A DNA stretch of 64,000 bases from Dendrolimus kikuchii (lineage: Eukaryota; Arthropoda; Insecta; Lepidoptera; Lasiocampidae). Both the position numbers and the translations under genes were made by a program. Under the pieces are notes generated by a model. It saw nothing but the letters and a program-made list of their open reading frames with translations. It was not told the DNA's origin and made no database searches. Numbering within the stretch: position 1 is the stretch's first letter; each line of letters begins with the position of its first letter. The DNA is taken from contig CM034412.1 of NCBI GenBank assembly GCA_019925095.2, positions 6,693,501 to 6,757,500 on the forward strand. The letters are read 5' to 3'. Shown here piece by piece: positions 56,531 to 64,000 of the stretch.

Positions 56531-57179
56531 ACGTAGGAATATAAACATGTCAATTTTGTCATTATTTGAAAATCTCTCTTCACATTAAATATATAAAAGG
56601 GAAAACAATCCTGTTGAGTAAGTATTGTCCCTTTTTCCTTTAAGTAATCTCATTAACATGTTACTTGTGGATACAAGTTTCATTTGCGAGATGTACACAA
56701 TATGGCCGAATTCTTCGAGTATTTAGGCGGAAAACGTTGTTTATTTGTACTTTCATTTCATGTATATAAATGTTTGCCTAGAATTATTCTGACAGATATT
56801 AATGATGTTTAGCGTTTGTAGCCATTTTGGAAATATTCTTATGAAACCTTTTTTCTTTCTCCAACTTCAAAAAGGTATATTTGTTACGCAATTTCTCCGT
56901 CAATTATGAACCGATTTTCATTTTCTTTCGAAAGAGTATCCTCCTGAGGTGGTGTCATTGTCACCAAATCAGCATCTGATGAGTTTATGAACCCAGCAAC
57001 CCTCGAATATTGTAGGCGCGTAAAACGTGTAGTATCAACTATTTTGTTGTTGTAGAACAGCAGAGAGGCTGACGGGTTTCTCTTGCACACAGTGGACGTG
57101 TCATGAGCTCTCAGCTGAGGTTTCCCACATCGCTACGATGTGGGGCTTTTCAAAAAAGGTGTAATAAAATTTCGTCAAG
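56531..57179. other. No gene seen
   Basis: A 68-codon minus frame (56,884-57,090) and AT-rich sequence; nothing recognised. Confidence 0.4.
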
Positions 57180-57295
57180 GCTGGCAGCGTATTGATAACA
57201 ATCTCCAGTGTTGCAAATGTCCCGGTAACCGCTTTCCATCAGGGCGGGCTGTCAACCTATCTGCTGTACTTTCACAATCTATATAGATAAATAAA
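57180..57295 (+). mobile_element. Family A-like retroposon 3' part
   Basis: GCTGGCAGCGTATTGATAAC, GTGTTGCAAATGTCCCGGTA, CCGCTTTCCATCAGGGCGGG and an A-rich AGATAAATAAAATTAAAG end. Confidence 0.55.
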
Positions 57296-57309
57296 ATTAA
57301 AGTTTTTGA

Positions 57310-57530
57310 TTACATATAATGTCAAAATAAATATGTGAAAAAAATCAGGAGTGATAATTCGGACCAGGAGATTCCGAATATGCAATGTTTAGAATTTTTG
57401 TCTGTCTGTTTGGACGTTCTGGCTAATCTATTAAACGGCTGGATCGATCTTGACGGGACTTTCACTAGCAGGTAGCTGATGTTATAAGGAGTAACTCTTA
57501 GTCTACTTTTTTTAGGGTTCCGCAAAACAA
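57310..57530 (+). mobile_element. Helitron family H2 5' fragment
   Basis: AAAAATCAGGAGTGATAATT, AATTTTTGTCTGTCTGTTTG and GGCTGGATCGATCTTGACGG correspond to the 5' part of the 16.7-kb copy. Confidence 0.45.
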
Positions 57531-57959
57531 AAATTCCACGCAGACGAAGACGCGGACACTGCTAGTAAAAAAATAACTTGGCTGTTGTGGCTCTTAAGTA
57601 GGCAGTCTTCTTTTATGGTCGTAGGTAGAATAAAACCTCATATATGTTATTATTAAGTTTATAAGGGTTCTTCCGTATAAAGTAAGCGCCTTATTAAAAT
57701 TTCTTTGAAGTAAATATACGAAGTTCTAAGAAAACATAATTTAGGCTATATTTAGGCAATCGCTTTATGCCATATCTACCTTACTAAGAAAAGCTTGAAT
57801 TAGGTAACAAAAATTTGGAGACTTATATTTTACTTGAGATTTTTTTGCTGTAAAATGGAGTGTTTTTGAAGTGAAACTTCTATATGTATAAACGGGGGTC
57901 TTGGGATTTTTCTGTCACGAATAAGCGTTACGGCCGCGTAGAGGAGCGGCATGAATTTA
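57531..57959. other. No gene seen
   Basis: AT-rich, unrecognised. Confidence 0.4.
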
Positions 57960-58350
57960 GAGTATACTATGGATGCGTTTTTTGGTTCCGGATCGAATTC
58001 AGTTTTTTTGTTTGATAAAATAAAATATCTTTAAATAAAAAATGCATTCATTAAAATGTACCTAACCTAATCAGATCATAATTTGCAGTAAACCTGCGAA
58101 AAATCAAAATGTGGGCTGGGACACATTGTAGAAGTGAAATTTCAACGGACAAGTGGAAAAACGAATGGCAACGGATAAGTGGCAAAATGAATCGCAATTT
58201 TTTTTTTACCTGAAGTTGTACAGGCAGATTTTCAAATTGGACAACTACATTATCAATCTGCCCGTAAAACTTCGAGTTAAAATTTTGTTGCGATTCGTTT
58301 TGACACTTGTCCGTTGAAGTTTCACTTCTACTATGTGTCCCAGCACACAT
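57960..58350 (-). mobile_element. Fold-back repeat, family P, inverted copy
   Basis: GGATGCGTTTTTTGGTTCCG and CCTGCGAAAAATCAAAATGT match 38,930-39,050 in reverse. 58,111-58,347 has long terminal inverted repeats: GGCTGGGACACATTGTAGAA with GTGAAATTTCAACGGACAAG at the left, mirrored by CTTGTCCGTTGAAGTTTCAC and TTCTACTATGTGTCCCAGCA at the right. Confidence 0.75.
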
Positions 58351-59194
58351 TTTTTAATTTTAAGTTTTTTACCTGGTAAGTGGTCAGCTCAACTATCCAT
58401 AGTAAGTAGTCCATGTTTTTACTCAACATATATTCCGCCTCTTTGGTTCAATTATGTGTTATCTTGAAAATTGACATTTTAGAAGAGAGATTTTTTAACT
58501 TTTAAAACACAATTGTATCGAATAGAATAACGTGGTATCTTTTAAAATACAATAAAGATTAACGGAAAAATGTTATTCGTTTAGATACAATTACTTTTTG
58601 AAGGTTAAAACACTCTTATCTAAAATTTCAATTTTCATGGTAACACATTATTGAAACAAAGAGGCGATTTATTTTATTTGAAACAAACAACAGTTGTGAG
58701 ATATTTGATTGTTTTGAAACACAATTGTCTGTCGAAAATCTGCATAACAAAAAAATATGCATATTACGCGTCGGTTTGATGTAATGTGTGAAAATAGTTT
58801 GCGTCCACTTTTTTTGAAAGATAGTGTATAGATTAGTTATACCAATTGGGTTGACTAACTAATTATTAATAAAGCCTTCATTTTGTGAATCGCGTGTGTA
58901 CTGAACTGTATGGTTGTGATATGTAATTAGCTTTATTGTTTTGCATTTGAATAATTTGATTTCAGAAACTTAAGTTGTATTTTGTAGACGTTTACACGCA
59001 ACAGTGCAAAATGGCGGTTTCGAGAAAAACTCGATACACCTATTTTTAGTTATTTATTTCTTTATTTCACACAACAGAATACAACCATCAATATATCTAA
59101 ATATTTTTAACATAATTTTAGAATCCAGGAAATTTAAGATACAAATATATTTAAATTATATACCCTACAGCTTTGATTATATAACCTCCCTGCA
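58351..59194. other. No gene seen
   Basis: AT-rich. Loose self-inverted text (TTTTTAACTTTTAAAACACA, AATTGTATC versus GATACAATTACTTTTTGAAG, 58,490-58,610) suggests another old fold-back element. Confidence 0.35.
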
Positions 59195-59631
59195 GTATAC
59201 GGTTTCCAAGCGTTTATTTTACTTTTAACGTTTGCACGTCTTTCAAGTTACATATTTCTTGACAGTAAAGCCAACTTGGAACAAATGACGTAATTGCCGA
59301 GCTTTATTGTCGTGCGTGACGTATGGTGATGTTCTGTGAGTCATGTAACACACAGACTATTAAACCATCGATACTATACTTAAATAATAGAATGTTGAAT
59401 TGATTTGAAAATAAAAAATGGCCTTCAAAGACAAATAATATCGCAATTATTAGAAGTGCCGTTTTATTTTGCTTATTTAATATATTGAAACGTGGGTATA
59501 TTTATTACACGATATAGTATTTTTGCAAACATATATAGCTAAGTTAAATAGCGTCGCTAACGCATTAGGACGTTACTAATTGATCCGTCTTTTAGTTGTC
59601 AAAAGTAAAATAAATGCTTGGAAAGGTATAG
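59195..59631. mobile_element. MITE family M2, inverted partner of 41,205-41,600
   Basis: The left end TTTCCAAGCGTTTATTTTAC and the right end AAGTAAAATAAATGCTTGGA are inverted repeats. Internal CTTGACAGTAAAGCCAACTT and GTGATGTTCTGTGAGTCATG match the 41-kb copy in reverse. Confidence 0.72.
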
Positions 59632-60198
59632 TTTAGATTCTATAACATATGTTTGTTGATAACAAGAAATTAATATACCTATGCCAGAGAAATTTGTTGC
59701 TCTGATCAATCGCTTAAACTCTCTGGTATATACAAAATGGGATTATCACTGACCAGCTCATTCATTATACAGACGACACATTCTGCTCATTGGGTTGTAG
59801 TAAGATGTATTATTTTTATAGGCTCGCAAAGAAAAAGGTGGTGGATTACGTCTTTTGTAATTTATATTAAGGCAATTCAAAAGATAACAGCTATAAGATA
59901 AGGGCGAGTGAAGAATTTTATGTAATAACATTAAACCAATATGCTGTCTACGGACGCACAGTCTTAGTTATATAACTTTTTAGTCTCTTTAAAAAACAAG
60001 AAAAAAAACCCAAGCTATATATAAATTAGCGCCATGGGATACCATTTCTGCAAAATAATGAAAAACCCAAAAATTCGATTACTGCACGTGCAATTAGTAG
60101 GGCATAACGTAGTTCTTACGAGAAATTATTGTGACATATTATAGAGATGGACAGAATTAAAATTAAAATTTAACAAAAATATTCTTAATCTAAAATAT
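59632..60198. other. No gene seen
   Basis: AT-rich, unrecognised. Confidence 0.4.
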
Positions 60199-60740
60199 TC
60201 TTATTCTTAATATTATAAAATTTTAAATATACCGTGTCTGTCGGTATATTGAATTTATTAAAAAAAAAACAACTATAAACGACGGAGAACACGATGCATT
60301 TTTTAGATTACTTGTCTGCTTGTCGGTTTGTCTAGTTGTGGTGGATTCACGCAAAAAGTACTCTGCCCCTATTTCGATGCGGTTTTCGCTGATCGACAGC
60401 AAATACTTAGACTTAAAATCTGCGCTACTTTTTATTCCGGGAATCCTGCGAGAATGTTTGTGGGAATTATTTAAAATGGCAAGTTTAAAAAAATACGAAT
60501 TCCTGTGTAATTTTTTCATTGATCGATAGCAAATTGTATGTAATAAAATAACTTTTATCGTAGGAATCCCGGGGAATTTTCTCGGAAGCGGTATGTAGGT
60601 TTGGGTGCATAAAAATTAGCTTATTTTTCATTTTATTTTAATTAGCACAGTTTTCACTACAACGATAGCTTACTTTTTTGCAGTGTTGGTGTCCCGGGAA
60701 TATCAAGTCAAGTGTGGACGAAGTTGCGGACATATCTTAG
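60199..60740 (+). mobile_element. Helitron-like element, family H1
   Basis: TCTTAATATTATAAAATTTT at the 5' side, GATGCGGTTTTCGCTGATCG, ATCTGCGCTACTTTTTATTC and the 3' GCGGACATATCTTAG|T. The last 23 bp are repeated in reverse at 61,524-61,546. Confidence 0.6.
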
Positions 60741-60841
60741 TTCATATATAAAAGTCGACCAAATAAGACTTATTGTCCGTGTATTTTATAGAGACATTCT
60801 CTCTATATAATTATATAAATATAATATATATATACACACTC

Positions 60842-60849
<8 letters not shown>

Positions 60850-60909
<60 letters not shown>

Positions 60910-60920
60910 ATATATATACG
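60850..60920. repeat. (TA)n-(TG)n-(TA)n microsatellite
   Basis: Alternating TA, TG and TA dinucleotides to the left of the LINE copy. Confidence 0.95.
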
Positions 60921-61346
60921 AAGAGCATGAAAGTAGAATAAACGCGGTCGAGATGCGAGCACTGCGCAAAATCTGCGGACCGCGTTCGTAATACCGAAGT
61001 AAGAAAGAGAGTTGGTCTGAAAGAGAGTGTCGGGGTGAAGATAAGGAAAGGAATGCTCCGGTGGTTCGGGCATGTGGAAAGAATGCATGATGAAAGAATG
61101 ACTAAACAGATATACAATGCAAAAGTGGATGGATGCAGAAGTCGTGGAAGGCCACGACACACCTTCCATGATCAAATTGATCGTGTACTAGCAGAAGGTG
61201 ATGTCAGGAGCCTTAAGAACAGACGAGCGTGCATGACAAGAGTTATGAATGTCAAAGAGGCAAGTGAGGTGTGTAAGAATAAGCCTAAATGGCACTCTGT
61301 TGTTCGTGCCTACCCCGCAAGGGAACTGGCGTGAAGTTATGTATGT
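60921..61346 (+). pseudogene. 5'-truncated RTE-like LINE inside a microsatellite
   Basis: From EEHESRINAVEMRALRKICG to PARELA, then AAGTTATG(TATG)n. A 14-bp deletion after ATCTGCGG (compared with 24,430-24,460) shifts the frame, and a second frame resumes at KIRKGMLRWFGHVERM. The (TATG)n tail merges into (TA)n. Confidence 0.9.
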
Positions 61347-61361
61347 ATGTATGTATGTATG

Positions 61362-61440
<79 letters not shown>

Positions 61441-61557
61441 TGTATTTATATAATTATATAGAGAGAATGTCTCTATAAAATACACGCACAATAAGTCTTA
61501 ATTGGTCGAATTTTATATATGAACTAGGATATGTCCGCAACTTCGTATATATAACTT

Positions 61558-61600
<43 letters not shown>
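61347..61600. repeat. (TATG)n, (TA)n and (TG)n tracts
   Basis: LINE tail (TATG)n at 61,338-61,368, (TA)n to 61,400, (TG)n at 61,401-61,430, the right arm, then a further (TA)n at 61,558-61,598. Confidence 0.93.
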
Positions 61601-61602
<2 letters not shown>

Positions 61603-62069
61603 CACTTTCAGATATTGTTATAGTTATAGGTATATCTGCATGTAAACATTACATGTATTTGTTTAAATTACAAACCACACGTACGTACGGGAATATATAT
61701 GATAAGAATAGAGGAAGGAGGAACTATGCAGGTGAAGTTTTCAAATGGGCCTTAATCCTAAATTATGCTGGATAGCCAAAAACACTTAAAGGTATCTCGA
61801 GGCCGATTTCGAGAACTAAAGTGGCATCATTAGATTTTTGAAAAATCAATTACCCTTGTCAGGATCGAGTTGACTGGTTTTGAAAAAATAAACACATCCT
61901 GCAATATTTTAACAAATCATAGTGTAGTTTATAAGTATCAATTTCCGTGAAAGAATGTCGTATGGTTACCCAAGGAAAATGGTTGTTTTTGATTAAAATT
62001 TCCTATTTTGTATATATTAGTTTAGGATTTGGCCCTGAAGGCCTACTTGAAAAATTAACTTAATATATA
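61601..62069. other. No gene seen
   Basis: Unrecognised AT-rich sequence. Confidence 0.4.
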
Positions 62070-62250
62070 GGATATTGCAAAAGCCAAAGACGGTTCAACT
62101 CTGCTTTTCAATTTGGATGTTTTAACCAAAATTATATATCATTGAATACCGACGCGACGGTATTCAATATAATTATTACTATATTGAATACCGTCGCGCC
62201 GGGTTCTTTCAATTCTGTGCTTCAATTTGGTTGATCCGTCTAATATCAGC
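62070..62250. mobile_element. MITE-like fragment with a perfect 19-bp stem
   Basis: CGCGACGGTATTCAATATA at 62,153-62,171 pairs exactly with its complement at 62,180-62,198 across an 8-nt loop. A third partial copy, ATTGAATACCGACGCGA, precedes it. Flanking text matches 740-900 and 46,715-46,800. Confidence 0.7.
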
Positions 62251-62288
62251 ATTAGTACTCCTCAGCCATCTCGCAATAGACTAAAAAC

Positions 62289-62708
62289 TAGACATGCTAC
62301 GAATAGTGATTTAGCCGAATATCGAACATTCGCCTCCGCTCTCGGCCGAAGCGTCGAATATTCGGCTACCCAAAGTTCGGCCAAGATATGTCCAATTCGC
62401 GCGTGGTATGTTGGTATTAAATCAATCACTTGTGAAGTATTTTCTTACGTTCTCACGAATGATAGGTACATATAATTAAAACTGTGTTTAACTATTTTAA
62501 GCGAGGTTTTAAATAATTTTATATTTGACTCTGACATTTTAGCTACTGGTTGAAACGTAATATTAAAACAAAAATTAATTACAGTCGCATTAATGTTAAA
62601 ATTTGATGGAAATGTACAATTTTAAGCAGTACTTGCGTTTTTATCATGATTTTGTATTCGGTATTCGGCTGAATACCGAACAGCAGCCGAATGTTCGTGG
62701 CGTCTCTA
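62289..62708. mobile_element. hAT-type MITE, 420 bp, perfect 8-bp target duplication
   Basis: CTAAAAAC is exactly repeated at 62,281-62,288 and 62,709-62,716. The ends TAGACATGCTACGAATAGTG and, inverse, TAGAGACGCCACGAACATTC are imperfect inverted repeats. Subterminal TTCGG/CCGAA clusters resemble those of the 50.3-kb element, so the two may share a transposase. Non-coding. Confidence 0.9.
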
Positions 62709-62716
62709 CTAAAAAC

Positions 62717-63149
62717 TGTGTTTATGTTAGTACCGTATATTATGTAAATGTTAGCTGTAAATATGAAGTAGGTCGTTTCTGATATTTTCTGACGAAAAAC
62801 AAACAATGTACTGTAATATTCGTAGCACGTATGGAAATTTCTGTTCGCTCCCCAAGTTCGACGTGTATTACCATTTTTGTCACTTATTCTACGTTCGGGT
62901 TCCCGACATAATGGTACTGAACACCAAAAGATTTTTACGATACGCCGTTTTAAACGCTTAAGTAGTCTTTGCCTTATTTTTAGCTATAAAGCGGACATCT
63001 ACATATATACTAAAATAATTTTCATACAAAAAAGCAAGCGTTAAAATACCTAGATAACTAAGATGACATTATAATTATACTTTTATAATATTGTGATAAC
63101 AATAATTTAATTCCGTTAGTGTGTACAGATATTTAATCGATGGTTAATT
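62717..63149. other. No gene seen
   Basis: AT-rich, unrecognised. Confidence 0.4.
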
Positions 63150-63462
63150 TTTTTATTGCATGAGTTCAGCAGACAGGCAGACGGCCCACTTGATGGAAAG
63201 AGGCTACCATAGTCTATCGACATTTGCAACTTCAAAGGTGCTACAAATGTGCTACTTTTCTCTTAAAGGATACTGGAACCTAGCCACTAATGCTGGAATA
63301 CAACTCAAGGTTGTTATGGCGGCATACTCTAGACCAGAGGTGGTAGCCATCCAGACGGGCAAATACCCTAGCACCAGGCTGTGGATTATTTTTGTCGCCT
63401 CTTACGACAGGCCACCCGGCCGCAGAAAATTGTATTCTTTCTCCGTTCCTGCACGGATAAAA
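63150..63462 (-). mobile_element. PolyA retroposon, family A, full length
   Basis: On + TTTTTTTATTGCATGAGTTC, GGCCCACTTGATGGAAAGAG, GGTTGTTATGGCGGCATACT, GTCGCCTCTTACGACAGGCC and TTCCTGCACGGATA. On + a 101-codon frame spans it without a stop. Confidence 0.8.
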
Positions 63463-64000
63463 TAATCGCTAAAACTATATGGCTAAACAGCGATTTTATT
63501 TTAACCGTCAGTTAAATGATAAATGAATATGCACATCAGCCTGAAAGTTTAAACAATAATTAATATATTTATTGACTCATCAAAGTAATGACGTCATCAC
63601 TTGCTGCGCTCTACTGGTCTTATTCATAGAGAGTTAAAGTAAGTTTGGCTGCCTCTTTATGGTTCTTAAATTAGCGTTAAAACTTACTCTAACTCTGTAT
63701 CAATAAGACCGTAAGAGTATAAAAAGTACCCCAGATTTGACTGTCAAGTACTCCATTGATTAGCCTATTAAAGCTTGAGTTAGTGGATTGCAATGTTAAT
63801 GTCAAGCTGGTGTAAATATACTGCCAGATGAAACGGCTAAATAGTAAATAAGTGTATACAAATACATCTAAGCTCAACATACAAAGGTGTGGTATACCAT
63901 TTCCCAAGTGAATACACTTTATCGTTGATTTCGGATCAGCAGTTAATTAATTACAGTGAAAGCCTTTTAAAGCTTCGGCTTGATTAGACAGAATGTGTAA
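63463..64000. other. No gene seen
   Basis: AT-rich. An inverted pair ACTGGTCTTATTCATAGAGA near 63,613 and ATCAATAAGACCGTAAGAG near 63,699 suggests a small fold-back element of about 110 bp. Confidence 0.35.

Larger units (their letters stand above)
60718..61546. repeat. Large inverted repeat, two 122-bp arms around a LINE copy
   Basis: The left arm 60,718-60,839 and right arm 61,425-61,546 are reverse complements with only a handful of mismatches (for example AGAGACATTCTCTCTATATA and TATATAGAGAGAATGTCTCT). The arms enclose (TA)n and (TG)n runs and a plus-strand RTE-like LINE. The left arm begins inside the 3' end of the H1 Helitron. Confidence 0.93.

Noticed and set aside
56118..56588. A 156-codon protein gene
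   Set aside because: The frame joins a SINE (first half) to an old LINE C-terminus (second half) by chance.

Overview
The window is a gene-poor, AT-rich, repeat-laden piece of insect nuclear DNA, most likely from a moth or butterfly. Three observations point there: split genes (a beta-tubulin with its intron after codon 19 and an atypical soluble guanylyl cyclase first exon), nuclear tRNA genes with Pol III T-runs, and a repeat set of Helitrons ending CTAG next to T, polyA retroposons, tRNA-headed SINEs, hAT MITEs and 5'-truncated LINEs that I recognise as typical of lepidopteran genomes. The species cannot be named from the sequence.

Layout. 0-7.7 kb: tRNA-Ala(CGC) on + and tRNA-Ile(AAU) on -, a Helitron-like repeat, a 25-bp minisatellite and LINE/SINE debris. 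7.7-8 kb: first coding exon (minus strand) of an atypical soluble guanylyl cyclase; the rest of that gene would lie to the left and no other exon was recognised. 8-27 kb: nested repeats, including a 1.7-kb Helitron carrying a retroposon insert, a 430-bp retroposon with a 15-bp target duplication, and the longest LINE reverse-transcriptase tail (24.0-24.8 kb). 27.7-29.7 kb: a complete two-exon beta-tubulin gene on the minus strand (447 residues). 30-50 kb: Helitrons, SINEs, MITEs and fragments of at least three LINE lineages. 50-64 kb: three hAT-type MITEs with 8-bp target duplications, a Helitron holding a 9-bp minisatellite, and a large inverted repeat around a LINE copy inside TA/TG microsatellites.

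Only two protein-coding genes (one complete, one partial) and two tRNA genes are well supported. Two further stretches (16.08-16.31 and 47.38-47.63 kb) have coding-like character but no recognised family. Nothing suggests that the genes act together: beta-tubulin builds microtubules, the cyclase makes cGMP, the tRNAs serve translation. The most interesting material is the repeat architecture: nested insertions with readable target-site duplications, a Helitron with a palindromic 3' end, and a palindrome that formed after a Helitron had inserted. I saw no sign of a virus, toxin system or CRISPR array.
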